Shown in pieces: positions 1 to 8,811 of a stretch of 64,000 nucleotides of DNA. Each line of letters opens with the position of its first letter. The stretch's first letter is position 1. Source of the DNA: Virgifigura deserti (GTDB lineage: Bacteria; Pseudomonadota; Alphaproteobacteria; Dongiales; Dongiaceae). A program made the translations under genes and the position numbers. A model generated the notes under the pieces. The model had not been told where the DNA came from. It saw only the letters and a program-made list of their open reading frames with translations, and made no database searches. The stretch covers positions 372,001 to 436,000 of the forward strand of contig QOZR01000004.1 in the NCBI GenBank assembly GCA_003576685.1, given 5' to 3'.

Positions 1-561
1 AAGCTCGATACGCCGCACTTGCGTGCTCGCGCCCCTCTTGATGCAAGCAGCGGGCCAGATCTCCATACTCACCAGACCCAGAATTTATGAGATATATTTC
101 ATTGACTTACTTCTATAGTTAATTATTTAAGAATATATGATATGAATTAGTAATATCGCCTAACCATTTTCTGTAAAATAGTTCGACAAATCAGCAAAAT
201 CGGGAGGTCGGCCGCTCGATCTGACACTGGGCCAGCAGCCGCCGGCAGGTTCAGCGAACCTGTCGCGACGACCGCGGCAACCGTAGAGCACGTGTGTTTG
301 CGCCTCGAATCGGATCGGTGCTCGACGGCTGCCCTTCAAGCGACGCCCTGTAAAATTCCTCGACAATAGCTGCAAGACCCGGCGGGCTGTCGTCATCACT
401 CCAGCAGGAGATCAGTTTCAGATCAGTTTCAGGCCGACTTTGCCCAAGACGGCCAATTTCACTTGCACCCGCGCAGACGAGCGGGTTTCATCGACGGGTT
501 CGGCAAATCAGGACCGGGCCGCTAGAAAGCAAGAACAAGAACAGGGAGAGCGCGGGACGCC
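1..561. other. non-coding leader region before livG
   Basis: I see no supportable gene here. Positions about 80-180 are AT-rich, unlike the GC-rich rest of the window, so an upstream promoter region or the end of a neighbouring gene is possible. A short minus-strand open frame at 160-399 has no ribosome binding site or recognisable motif and is left out. The phrase 'gatcagtttca' occurs twice in tandem around 410-431. Confidence 0.5.
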
Positions 562-1314
562 ATGGGCATTCTTGCGATTCAGGACCTCAGCAAGCATTTC
601 GGCGGGCTGACGGCGGTGAACGGGCTGAACCTTACCGTCGATGAAGGCGAGATTCGCGGCCTGATCGGCCCGAACGGCGCCGGCAAGACGACGATCTTCA
701 ACCTGATCAGCGGCTTCTATCGGCCGAGCGGCGGGACCATCCTCTATCGCGGCGAGAATATCGGCGGGATGAAGACCAGCCGGATCGCCGAGCGCGGCGT
801 GATCCGCACCTTTCAGCACACCACGCTGTTCCAGGAACTGACGGTTCTCGAGAATGTCCTGGTCGGCCGCCACCTGCAGGCCGAGTCCGGCTTCTTCAGC
901 TCGCTGTTCGGCTCGGACCGCCCGAATGCCGAGGCCGCGGAGGAGCGGGGCCTGGAGATTCTCGCCTTCATGGGGCTTGCCGACCGCAGCGACGAAACGG
1001 CGTCGAACCTGCCGCACGGGCTGCAGAAGGCGCTCGGGCTTGCGATCGCGCTCGCCGCCGATCCCAAGCTGCTGCTGCTCGACGAGCCCTTCGCCGGCAT
1101 GAATTCGGAGGAGACCCGGCACATGATGACCCTGATCCGACGGGTCCGAGACGCGGGCATCACCATGCTGCTGGTGGAGCACGACATGCAGGCGGTCATG
1201 GGCCTGTGCGACCGGATCACCGTCGTCAATTTCGGCGAGATGCTGGCCGAAGGCACGCCGGCCGAGATCCGCGCCGACGCGCGCGTCATCGAGGCCTATC
1301 TGGGGACCGCCTGA
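562..1314 (+). CDS. livG: branched-chain amino acid-type ABC transporter ATPase LivG
   Basis: This 250-residue cytoplasmic ATPase is one of the two nucleotide-binding subunits of a HAAT-family importer. Walker A (GPNGAGKT) lies at residues 36-43, a Q-loop with FQHTTLF follows, Walker B is LLLLDEP and the switch histidine sits in VEHDM. The signature loop reads [10 protein letters not shown], a variant of the LSxGxQ pattern. The ATG has a GGGAG about 11 bases upstream. It is followed after one base by livF, and the permeases and binding protein lie on the opposite strand at 2.8-6.1 kb. The substrate cannot be read from the sequence, and many such systems carry amides, urea or aromatic acids rather than leucine. 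Confidence 0.9.
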   Translation: MGILAIQDLSKHFGGLTAVNGLNLTVDEGEIRGLIGPNGAGKTTIFNLISGFYRPSGGTILYRGENIGGMKTSRIAERGVIRTFQHTTLFQELTVLENVLVGRHLQAESGFFSSLFGSDRPNAEAAEERGLEILAFMGLADRSDETASNLPHGLQKALGLAIALAADPKLLLLDEPFAGMNSEETRHMMTLIRRVRDAGITMLLVEHDMQAVMGLCDRITVVNFGEMLAEGTPAEIRADARVIEAYLGTA

Positions 1315-1315
1315 C

Positions 1316-2026
1316 ATGTTCTTCCGAATCAGTAACCTGGTCGTCCACTACAACAAGGTGGCGGCCCTGCGCGGCATCTCGCTGCAGCTCGAACAGGGCG
1401 ACATCGTCACCCTGATCGGCGCCAACGGCGCCGGCAAGAGCACGACCCTGCGGACGATCTCCGGCCTGTCGCGCCCGACCAGCGGTGAGATCTGGTTCGA
1501 GGGCGAACGCATCGACGGCGTGCCCGCCGAGCGGCTCGTGGGACGGGGGATCGCGCATGTGCCGGAGGGGCGCCGCGTGTTCCCAGACCTGACGGTTCTG
1601 GAGAACCTTCACACCGGCGCTTACTTGCGCAAGGACAAGGACCGGATCGCCCGCGACCTCGATGAGGTGTACGCCTATTTCCCGCGCCTCGCCGAACGGC
1701 GACAGCAGCTCGCGAAGACCTTGAGCGGCGGCGAGCAGCAGATGCTCGCGATGGGCCGGGCCTTGATGTCGCGTCCGAAGCTGCTCCTGCTCGACGAGCC
1801 GTCGCTCGGCCTCTCGCCGGTGATGGTGAAGGAGATCGCCCGCATCGTGATGGCGATCAACGAGCGCGGCGTGCCGGTGATCCTGGTCGAGCAGAACGCC
1901 GAGGTCGCCTTGCGGCTCGCGCGGTACGGCTATGTTCTGGAAACGGGAACAGTGGCGCTGGAAGGCCCGGCGAGCGAGCTCCACGAGCATGACCATGTCC
2001 GCGCCGCCTATCTGGGCGGGCATTGA
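1316..2026 (+). CDS. livF: branched-chain amino acid-type ABC transporter ATPase LivF
   Basis: This is the second ATPase of the HAAT importer, 236 residues, the normal LivF length. It has Walker A GANGAGKS, a canonical signature LSGGEQQML, Walker B LLLLDEPSLGL and the LivF-typical PEGRRVFPDLTV segment. The ATG follows the livG stop by one base, so the two are translationally coupled. Its own stop overlaps a possible TTG start of the TPR gene. It should pair with LivG beneath the LivH-LivM permease encoded on the other strand. Confidence 0.92.
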   Translation: MFFRISNLVVHYNKVAALRGISLQLEQGDIVTLIGANGAGKSTTLRTISGLSRPTSGEIWFEGERIDGVPAERLVGRGIAHVPEGRRVFPDLTVLENLHTGAYLRKDKDRIARDLDEVYAYFPRLAERRQQLAKTLSGGEQQMLAMGRALMSRPKLLLLDEPSLGLSPVMVKEIARIVMAINERGVPVILVEQNAEVALRLARYGYVLETGTVALEGPASELHEHDHVRAAYLGGH

Positions 2027-2799
2027 CGGAAGCGCTCGCAACCGAGGCGGCGCTCACCCCTCCCCTGCCGCCCTGCTTGGTGATGGATGTCCTGTGGGAG
2101 GCATTCACCGAGGAGGGCGCTGCCGCATTCGAGGAAAGTCGGTCGAGCGATGCGCTTTCATTCTGGCGCGTGGCCGAGCAGATGGCGGTGGCCTTTGCCG
2201 ACTCCGACCCGCGCCGCGGCGCAAGTCTCGCCAATCTCGCAGCGGCGATGGACGTCAGCTTTACTGACGACCCTCAGCCGATCGAAGCGCGGTACCGCCA
2301 CGCCCTCGCCTGTTGGGACCAGACGCACGACTGGATCGAGCGGATGATTCCGGACCACAAACCGCACAGCTCGCTTTACCATCACCGTCTCGAACGAAAA
2401 TATGCCGGCGCCTATGCTGAGATCGCCCGCCGGGGCTATCGGCGATTGGCCGAGGGCGGACGCGCGGCCTGTCTCGGCAATCTCGCTGGCCTGTTGAATC
2501 GCCTCGGCCGAACAGACGAGGCGGAATCGCTCTACCGCGACGCCGTCGCCGTGCGCGAACCGGCGCTCGGCGCGCGTGACGTGGGGACAATGTATCTTTT
2601 CGAGACTCTGGCGGCCCTGCTCGCTGCGAGCGGCCGTGCTGACGACGCCGAAGCGGCGCGCGCGAAGGCCGAGGCGATCGCGGCGAACCATCCGTTGACG
2701 CCGCGCCGACGCTGGCGCAGCGAGAAGCCGGTCCGGATGTCCGACGACCGGCGATTGCTCGCGGCCGTCTATCTGACGCCGGTCATTCGCCGCCGCTAG
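2023..2799 (+). CDS. TPR-type helical repeat protein
   Basis: A predicted soluble protein of up to 258 residues, rich in alanine and acidic residues. It contains helical-pair repeats that look like tetratricopeptides, for example around residues 145-175 (GNLAGLLNRLGRTDEAESLY) and 190-215. The longest frame starts at TTG 2023, overlapping the livF stop. An ATG at 2083 is an alternative start and the choice is open. The stop overlaps the end of the convergent livM by 17 bases. Its position inside a transporter locus suggests co-transcription with livGF, but no transport role follows from the sequence. Confidence 0.65.
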   Translation: MTEALATEAALTPPLPPCLVMDVLWEAFTEEGAAAFEESRSSDALSFWRVAEQMAVAFADSDPRRGASLANLAAAMDVSFTDDPQPIEARYRHALACWDQTHDWIERMIPDHKPHSSLYHHRLERKYAGAYAEIARRGYRRLAEGGRAACLGNLAGLLNRLGRTDEAESLYRDAVAVREPALGARDVGTMYLFETLAALLAASGRADDAEAARAKAEAIAANHPLTPRRRWRSEKPVRMSDDRRLLAAVYLTPVIRRR

Positions 2800-3805
2800 C
2801 GGGCCTCGGTCTCTCCGCCGCGGTGCGTGGGCCGCCTGTGAGTCGGTCGCGCAGGCCCAGCAGCTTCGCCGGCAGCGCCTCGAGCCCGTTCGGCAGGAAG
2901 CGCACCGTCAAGATCAGCAGAACACCGTAGATCGCCGGCCGAAACTGGTCGAAGGCCCGGAACGCCTCGTCGAGTACCGACAATGCGACGACGCCGATGA
3001 TCGGGCCGGCGAAGGTGGCGGTGCCACCGACGATCGTCCAGACCAGGACGTAGAGCATCATGGCAAGGCCGAAGCGGTCCGGATTGATCGTGCCGATATA
3101 ATGCGCGAGCAGCGCGCCGGCGATACCGGCGAAGAACGAGCCGGTGACGAAGGCCAGCATCCGGTAGCGCCAGACATCGACCCCCACCGACTCGGCGAGG
3201 ACGTCCTTCCAATGGATGGCATTGAGGGTCAGTCCGATCCGCGACTTCTCGAGCCGGTACATGATCCACAGGCACAGGGCCATGATGATGGCGGTCAGGA
3301 AGTAATAGTTGATCGGCGGGAAGGTGAGGTCGATCGTCTCGAGGCCCGGAAGAGTGAGCTCCGGCGACGGAATCAGCTTGATGCCCTTCGGCCCGCCGAA
3401 GGGTTCGCGGAACTGGTTCCAGGTGAGGCGGATCGCCTCGCCCGCGGCGAAGGAGCCGATCAGGAAATAAAACCCCTTCATGCGGAACAGCGGGAAGCTG
3501 AGGACATAGGCGATCAGCGCCGCCGCCACACCGCCGAGCGGCATCGCGAGCCAGACGGACAGGTCCAGATCCTTGGCGAGGATCGCGCTGGTATAGGCCC
3601 CCACGCCCATCATCACGACATGGATCAGCGACCACTCGCCGGTGATGGTGACGAAGCGGTAGCTGACCACCAGGATGATGTTGATCAGCAGAAAGATCAG
3701 GAAGATGAGCTGATAGGGATGGACGATGAACGGCAGGGCCGCCACGAGAGCGGCCAGCGCCGCTAGGCCGAGCCACCGCAAGAGCGTATTGTCAGACTTT
3801 CTCAC
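2783..3805 (-). CDS. livM: branched-chain amino acid-type ABC permease LivM
   Basis: A 340-residue integral membrane permease with the LivM fold. It has a hydrophobic N-terminus, the motif ITGEWSLIHVVMMGVGAY, and the conserved cytoplasmic loop near residues 195-215 (HWKDVLAESVGVDVWRYR) that contacts the ATPases. The late motif GGTATFAGPIIG is typical of the family. It begins with GTG at 3805, inside the end of livH (14-base overlap), so the permeases are coupled. It should form the membrane channel with LivH and be powered by LivG/LivF. Confidence 0.92.
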   Translation of the reverse strand: MRKSDNTLLRWLGLAALAALVAALPFIVHPYQLIFLIFLLINIILVVSYRFVTITGEWSLIHVVMMGVGAYTSAILAKDLDLSVWLAMPLGGVAAALIAYVLSFPLFRMKGFYFLIGSFAAGEAIRLTWNQFREPFGGPKGIKLIPSPELTLPGLETIDLTFPPINYYFLTAIIMALCLWIMYRLEKSRIGLTLNAIHWKDVLAESVGVDVWRYRMLAFVTGSFFAGIAGALLAHYIGTINPDRFGLAMMLYVLVWTIVGGTATFAGPIIGVVALSVLDEAFRAFDQFRPAIYGVLLILTVRFLPNGLEALPAKLLGLRDRLTGGPRTAAERPRPASGGE

Positions 3806-4667
3806 TGGTTCCCATGATCCCTGTCGGCTTCACGATCAGCACCAGCAGCATGATGAGCAGCCCGAGGATGGTTGCGATGGTGCCGTCGTAGAAGGTGGTC
3901 ACGAAAGTGTGGAAGAAGGTGTACAGCACGGCTGCCAACACGGCGCCCTCGAGACTGCCGACACCACCGACGATGATGACGATGAAGGCCGTGACGATCA
4001 CGGAGTGGCCCATATAGGGATCGACACGGACGAGCGGTGCCATGACACCGCCGGCCGCCCCGGCGAGCCCGGCGCCGAGCCCCATCGCGATCAGCGAGAA
4101 CTTGTTGATGCTTATGCCCTGCAAGGCGGCGGCTTCTGGGTCCTGCGCGCAAGCGCGCAAGGCAAAGCCGACCTTCGTTCGATGGAGGAAGAGCCACAGC
4201 AGTATCAGCAGCACCGCCGACACGCCGATCACGACAACGCGCTGCCATGGGACCAGGACGCCGGTGCCGAACAGATCGACCGTGCCGCGAACGGCCGACG
4301 GCACATGCTTCATCAGGCCGACCCCGCCGAACTCTACGGCGACGACCTGCAGGATGAACAGCACGCCGACCGACATGATCAGTCCGCCCAGCGGGTTCCC
4401 GCGCATCGGCCGGAACAGGAAGCGCTCCATGACGAGGCCGATCAGCAGGACGACGACCAGCGCCGCGGCGATCGCCGCCATGAATGGCCAGCCGTTCTGC
4501 GCATAGAGGTACCAGACGGCATAGGCGCCGACCATGAACAGTTCGCCATGGGCGAAGTTGATGACCCGCATGACGCCGAAGATCAGCACCAGCCCCACCG
4601 CCATAAGCGCCGTGGCACTGCTGGCGACGAGGGCGTTGACGATAGTTTGGAGAATGAGCTCGAACAT
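3792..4667 (-). CDS. livH: branched-chain amino acid-type ABC permease LivH
   Basis: A 291-residue membrane permease with features diagnostic of LivH: SATALMAVGLVLIFGVMRVINFAHGE near the N-terminus, the loop RACAQDPEAAALQG, and GGVGSLEGAVLAA near residue 240. It lies between livK and livM on the minus strand and overlaps livM by 14 bases. About 180 bases separate it from livK, and that gap is occupied by a palindromic repeat (4727-4817) that could act as an mRNA-stabilising or attenuating hairpin. Confidence 0.92.
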   Translation of the reverse strand: MFELILQTIVNALVASSATALMAVGLVLIFGVMRVINFAHGELFMVGAYAVWYLYAQNGWPFMAAIAAALVVVLLIGLVMERFLFRPMRGNPLGGLIMSVGVLFILQVVAVEFGGVGLMKHVPSAVRGTVDLFGTGVLVPWQRVVVIGVSAVLLILLWLFLHRTKVGFALRACAQDPEAAALQGISINKFSLIAMGLGAGLAGAAGGVMAPLVRVDPYMGHSVIVTAFIVIIVGGVGSLEGAVLAAVLYTFFHTFVTTFYDGTIATILGLLIMLLVLIVKPTGIMGTSEKV

Positions 4668-4726
4668 ATGCGTCCCGGCTAGGTTGCCATCCGGTGGGTC
4701 TGGACACAGGGATCAAGAAACCGGGG

Positions 4727-4817
4727 CCGGCCCTCACCCTTCGACAGGCTCAGGGTGAGGCCCGTATGGTGAGCTTCCTCATCCCGAGCCTGTCGAGGGA
4801 CGAACCATGAGGGCCGG
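4727..4817. repeat. large palindromic intergenic repeat, copy A
   Basis: A roughly 90-bp inverted repeat between livK and livH. Its left arm contains CCCTTCGACAGGCTCAGGG and its right arm CCCGAGCCTGTCGAGGG, and the outer arms ccggccctca/tgagggccgg also pair. A related copy lies at 7664-7746. This sequence class is widespread in alphaproteobacterial intergenic DNA and is known for giving spurious 'HPELVEG' peptides when translated. It could fold in the liv mRNA between the binding-protein and permease genes. Confidence 0.8.
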
Positions 4818-4847
4818 GGCCCAATCGCAGGCTTCTTTTCCGCGCGC

Positions 4848-6134
4848 CTAGGTCCGCTGATCCCAGAGCTGGCCCAGATCGCTCATATGCTTCAGCAGCA
4901 GGTCCTTGTGCTTGTCCCACCAGGCGGGAATGCTGCGGAACTCCTGGATCTGCGCCTTGCCGTCGCGAATCGCCACGACCGGCCAGTCGCCGACCAGCGC
5001 ATTATCGATGCCGAACAGCTCCTCGCCCCACCAGGTGGCCGGGCCGAAGACGTGCTGGCCCTTGCCGCCTTCCGTCATCGCCTCCAGAACATCCAGGGGT
5101 TCGACGCTGCCTGCCTTTTCCGCGGCGTTCTTCCACTGCTCCATGATCGCGGCATATTCCCACGACACCGCCGACCAAGTTCCCGGATAGCGGCTTTGAT
5201 AGGTTTCGTAGAACGCCTTCGGGTTGCTGAAGTTGATCTGCTCCTGCTGCATCGCCGGATCGTCGAAGTCCGGGAACTGGAAGACGAAGCCTTCCATGAA
5301 CTCGGGCGATGTCTTGTCGACGATCTGCTGATAGTTGTCGCAGGTGCAAGAAATCATCTGCCCCTTGAAGCCCTGCAGGAAGGCCTGTTCGGTCAGCAGG
5401 TTCACGAAGTCCGGATAGGCGGTGTCGAGACAGATGATGTCCGGATTGCTCGCCAGCATGGCGGTCATGATCGGCGCGAAGTCGGTCGTCGAGATATCGA
5501 AGAACTTGTCATAGACGATGTCGATTCCCGCCGCCTCGAACGCCGCGCGATAGGTCGCGATCGACGGGAGGCCGAGCGCATCCTCCTGCGCGCACATCGC
5601 GACCGTCTTCAGCTCCGGCCGCTGCTCCGCCAGCCATTCCACGCCCGTCACATTGTAGATCGGGTGGACCTCGGCGGGCGCGATCAGATAGGGCGTATCC
5701 GGCGACAGGTCGCTCGGCAGCAGGGTCGAGACCAGCATCTTCGCCCGGTTGGCGAAGGGCTGCACGCCCGGCCAGGGATCACCGCCCAGCATCATGATGA
5801 ACTTGACGTCGTCTTCCAGCACCAGCTTCTGGGCACCCTGCAGCGCCTTGTCGGCCAGATACTCGTCGTCATAGGAGGAGAACTCGATCCTGTGCGGCTC
5901 GCCGTTGATATTGACGCCGCCGGCGGCATTCACCTGCTCGGCCCAGATCTGGCAGCCATACAGGCCGGGCAGGCCCCAGGCGGCCACCTCGCCGGTCAGC
6001 GGCGCAAGAAAGCCGATCCGAACCACCTTGTCGGCCGCGAAGGCCCGTCGCGTGAGTTTGGTGCTACCCGCCAGCGCAAGACCCGCCGCGGTGCCGCCGA
6101 GAAACTGACGGCGATTGACTCCCAATCCTTTCAT
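4848..6134 (-). CDS. ABC transporter substrate-binding protein (LivK/Peripla_BP_6 type)
   Basis: A 428-residue periplasmic binding protein of the HAAT type. The N-terminus carries a twin-arginine signal (NRRQFLGG at residues 7-14, then an alanine/glycine-rich core ending near AFAAD). The mature start KVVRIGFLAPLTGEVAAWG is typical of the family. It heads the minus-strand livK-livH-livM set, the usual order for a highly expressed binding protein. Tat export implies that it folds in the cytoplasm before secretion. The ligand cannot be assigned. Confidence 0.9.
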   Translation of the reverse strand: MKGLGVNRRQFLGGTAAGLALAGSTKLTRRAFAADKVVRIGFLAPLTGEVAAWGLPGLYGCQIWAEQVNAAGGVNINGEPHRIEFSSYDDEYLADKALQGAQKLVLEDDVKFIMMLGGDPWPGVQPFANRAKMLVSTLLPSDLSPDTPYLIAPAEVHPIYNVTGVEWLAEQRPELKTVAMCAQEDALGLPSIATYRAAFEAAGIDIVYDKFFDISTTDFAPIMTAMLASNPDIICLDTAYPDFVNLLTEQAFLQGFKGQMISCTCDNYQQIVDKTSPEFMEGFVFQFPDFDDPAMQQEQINFSNPKAFYETYQSRYPGTWSAVSWEYAAIMEQWKNAAEKAGSVEPLDVLEAMTEGGKGQHVFGPATWWGEELFGIDNALVGDWPVVAIRDGKAQIQEFRSIPAWWDKHKDLLLKHMSDLGQLWDQRT

Positions 6135-6687
6135 CCTTCAGCGCTCCCTCTGTTATTGCCGAGTCTTTGATAGACCGCTTTTTTATTCGGCCCTGGTCGC
6201 CGCAACCGGGCCGGGCTCGTTTTTAGGCCGCATGAAATCATGCGACCATTGTCGCACCGAAGTCCACACCATAATCGACGCCAAAGACCAATTCTGTTCC
6301 GCTTGTGATAAGATTTCCGCCAAATGGCGGGTTTCGGCGAGCCATTTCCCAACCAATCCAGCCGAACGGTTGATCGCCGCGGCGGCTTGGGTGATCGCCT
6401 TCGGATTACAGGGCGTCCGCATGCTGACACATCGCGAGACGCACTCCGTTTCCCATCTCAATTTCCCACAGGCGCCGATGCCGCAGACGCCGCGGCGGTT
6501 CGCGAAGCGTTTGTGGATTTGATCCCGCTTCCGCCGGGGTTTTATGGATTCTTGTGGATTTTAGGCAATTCCTCTTGAAAAGCCTTGCCGATCGGCGGCT
6601 TGATTTTTGGACGGCATAGGCGAGGTCGCGCTGCAGCCGATCCCGGCCGTACCGAACGATAATCGAAATAATGGGAGGAAGGCGTTC
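6135..6687. other. divergent intergenic region between livK and proX
   Basis: About 550 bases separate the divergent livK and proX genes and must hold both promoters. The sequence is somewhat less G+C rich. The only possible gene is a short plus-strand frame at 6232-6522, listed separately with low confidence. I could not pick out a convincing operator or riboswitch. Confidence 0.5.
6232..6522 (+). CDS. possible small zinc-ribbon-like protein
   Basis: A 96-residue open frame whose first 27 residues have two CxxC pairs (C4/C7 and C22/C25), spaced as in a small zinc ribbon. A hydrophobic stretch (AAAWVIAFGLQG) and a basic tail follow. There is no clear ribosome binding site ahead of the ATG at 6232, and the frame lies in the divergent livK/proX promoter region. 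It may be chance. I do not recognise a family. Confidence 0.22.
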   Translation: MKSCDHCRTEVHTIIDAKDQFCSACDKISAKWRVSASHFPTNPAERLIAAAAWVIAFGLQGVRMLTHRETHSVSHLNFPQAPMPQTPRRFAKRLWI

Positions 6688-7641
6688 ATGTTCGACAATT
6701 TGAGAGCGGCCGCGATCGCTGGCGCCGTCGCCTGCGGGCTTGCGCTGTCCGGCCCGGCCGCTCATGCGGTCGAATCGTCGGATCCGATCAAGATGACGCT
6801 GCATGACTGGACGGGACAGCTGATCACCACAAAGATCATGGGCAAGGCCCTGGAGAACATGGGCTACACCGTCGAATATGTTCAGGCCGACTACCTGGCC
6901 CAGTTCGCCGGCCTCGAATCGGGCGACCTCCATGTCGCGATGGAGATGTGGGAGACCACTGGCAAGGAAGCGATGGAGGCGTCGCTGGCCACCGGCAACA
7001 CCGTCGACCTCGGCGAGACCGGGATGAAGGCAGTCGAGGAGTGGTGGTACCCGATCTACATGAAGGAGCAGTGCCCCGGCCTACCCGACTGGGAGGCGCT
7101 GAACGAGTGCGCCGAGCTGTTCGCCACGCCGGAGACGGCGCCGAAAGGCCGTTATCTGGGCGGGCCGGTGACCTGGGGCGGTTTCGACGACGAGCGCGTC
7201 GAGGCCCTGGACCTCGATTTCGAAGTGGTGCATGCGGGCACGGACGCGGCCCTGTTCGCCGAGATCAAGTCGGCCTACGAGCGCAAGGCGCCGATCATCG
7301 CCTGGGTCTACACGCCGCATTGGGCGCCGATCCTCTATGAAGGCGAATGGGTCGAGTTCCCGGCCTATACCGAGGAATGCTACGACGATCCGAGCTGGGG
7401 CTCGAACCCCGACATGGCCTATGACTGCGGCAAGCCGCGCGGCTGGATCAAGAAGGTCGGTTGGGCCGGCGGCGAGAAGAAGTGGCCGGGCGCCTATGAA
7501 GCGATCCGGAACTTCAAGATCGACAACGAGACGATGGGTCGGCTGATCGACCAAGTCGACAACCAGGGTCGCGACCTCGACGAGGTCGTCAACGAGTGGA
7601 TGGCCAAGAACGAGGCCACCTGGACGGCCTGGACGGAGTAG
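6688..7641 (+). CDS. proX: glycine betaine/proline-type ABC substrate-binding protein
   Basis: A 317-residue periplasmic protein of the OpuAC/ProX family. The ATG at 6688 is chosen because GGGAGGA lies about 10 bases upstream and the protein then begins with a Sec signal peptide (hydrophobic ACGLALSGPAAHA, cleavage near AHA-VES). Family features include MTLHDWTGQL, the tryptophan-rich segment VEEWWYPIYM and WVYTPHWAPILYEGEWVEFP, with aromatic residues of the kind that cage quaternary ammonium groups. It is followed by the ATPase and permease of the same system. Choline, betaine or proline betaine are plausible ligands, and the exact one is unknown. Confidence 0.88.
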   Translation: MFDNLRAAAIAGAVACGLALSGPAAHAVESSDPIKMTLHDWTGQLITTKIMGKALENMGYTVEYVQADYLAQFAGLESGDLHVAMEMWETTGKEAMEASLATGNTVDLGETGMKAVEEWWYPIYMKEQCPGLPDWEALNECAELFATPETAPKGRYLGGPVTWGGFDDERVEALDLDFEVVHAGTDAALFAEIKSAYERKAPIIAWVYTPHWAPILYEGEWVEFPAYTEECYDDPSWGSNPDMAYDCGKPRGWIKKVGWAGGEKKWPGAYEAIRNFKIDNETMGRLIDQVDNQGRDLDEVVNEWMAKNEATWTAWTE

Positions 7642-7663
7642 GATCATCGAGCACAGGGGAGTC

Positions 7664-7746
7664 GGCCCCCATGGTTCGACAGGCTCACCATGAGGGCCTT
7701 TCCTCATCCCGAGCTTGTCGAGGGACGAGGGGCGAAGAATGAGGCC
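7664..7746. repeat. large palindromic intergenic repeat, copy B
   Basis: A second copy of the palindromic repeat seen at 4727-4817, containing GTTCGACAGGCTCACCATGAG and CATCCCGAGCTTGTCGAGGG. It lies between proX and proV, where hairpins often protect the binding-protein part of a transporter mRNA. It supplies a spurious in-frame start at 7690 (peptide with PHPELVEG), so proV should be started at 7750. Confidence 0.8.
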
Positions 7747-7749
7747 CTC

Positions 7750-8811
7750 ATGACGTCCGCATCCGCTTCGGCAGACCACGAACGGCCGGTCAAGCTGGCC
7801 TGCCGGAATGTGTGGAAGCTGTTCGGCGCGGGGGCGGAGCGGCTGTTCGCCGACGGCGCGGCCGCGCCGTCGGCCGAGGCGCTGGCGCGGGCCGGGCTGA
7901 TCGCAGCGGTCCGCGAAGCCGACCTCGCGGTGCGCGAGGGCGAGATCTTCGTGATCATGGGGCTGTCGGGCTCGGGCAAGTCGACGCTCGTGCGCTGCAT
8001 GTCGCGGCTGATCGAGCCGACGGCCGGCGCCGTGCTGTTTGAGGGGCAGGACCTGCTCAAGGCCTCGGAGGCCGAGCTGATCGCGCTGCGCCGCCACAAG
8101 ATGGGCATGGTGTTCCAGCATTTCGCGCTGCTGCCGCATCTGACGGTGCTGGGCAACGTCGCCTTTCCGCTGGAGATCCAGGGGGTCCGGCGAGCGGAGC
8201 GCGAGCGCCGGGCACGGGCGATGATCGAGCTGGTCGGCCTCGGCGGTCGCGAGTCCTATTACCCGCGCCAACTCTCGGGCGGTCAGCAGCAGCGCGTCGG
8301 CATCGCCCGCAGCCTCGCGGTCGAGCCGGAGGTCTGGTTCCTCGACGAGCCGTTTTCGGCGCTCGACCCGCTGATCCGGCGCGAGATGCAGGACGAGTTC
8401 CTGCGGCTGCAGCGCTTGCTGCGTAAGACCATCGTCTTCATCACCCATGATTTCGACGAGGCGATCCGGCTGGCCGACCGCATCGCCATCATGAAGGACG
8501 GCGCGATCATCCAGAGCGGCACGCCGGAGGAGCTGGTGATGCAGCCGGCGACCGACTATGTCGCCGAGTTCACCCGCGAGGTGTCCCGCGCCAAAGTGCT
8601 GTCGGCCCGCTCGGCGATGGAGCCGCCGGTGCCCGGCGCGCGTCTCTCCGGCAGCGTCCCGGCCGACGCCAAGATCCAGGATCTCGCGCGCCGGGTCATC
8701 GCGAGCGACGGCGCGGTCGCGGTCGTCGATGCGGACGGGCGGCCGATCGGTCAGCTGACGCGCGACGCGGTCCTCGACATTCTAGCCGGGCAATCGGACA
8801 GGCCGGCATGA
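7750..8811 (+). CDS. proV: glycine betaine/proline-type ABC transporter ATPase
   Basis: A 353-residue ATPase of the ProV/OpuAA family. After a short leader comes CRNVWKLFGAGAERLF, typical of this family, then Walker A GLSGSGKS, the signature LSGGQQQRVGIARSL, Walker B VWFLDEPFSALDP and switch histidine FITHDFDEA. The last 55 residues look like a single CBS-type module (DGAVAVVDADGRPIGQLTRDAVL), the part that senses ionic strength in OpuA relatives. The frame is open from 7690, but those 20 codons belong to a palindromic repeat. The stop overlaps the proW start (ATGA). Confidence 0.92.
   Translation: MTSASASADHERPVKLACRNVWKLFGAGAERLFADGAAAPSAEALARAGLIAAVREADLAVREGEIFVIMGLSGSGKSTLVRCMSRLIEPTAGAVLFEGQDLLKASEAELIALRRHKMGMVFQHFALLPHLTVLGNVAFPLEIQGVRRAERERRARAMIELVGLGGRESYYPRQLSGGQQQRVGIARSLAVEPEVWFLDEPFSALDPLIRREMQDEFLRLQRLLRKTIVFITHDFDEAIRLADRIAIMKDGAIIQSGTPEELVMQPATDYVAEFTREVSRAKVLSARSAMEPPVPGARLSGSVPADAKIQDLARRVIASDGAVAVVDADGRPIGQLTRDAVLDILAGQSDRPA

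Noticed and set aside
3726..4682. 318-codon plus-strand open frame opposite livH/livM
   Set aside because: It is antisense to two well-supported permease genes, has a biased histidine/aspartate composition typical of GC-rich shadow frames, and has no motif.
7690..7749. Upstream start of proV at 7690
   Set aside because: The extra 20 codons come from the palindromic repeat (PHPELVEG peptide) and are not part of the protein family.
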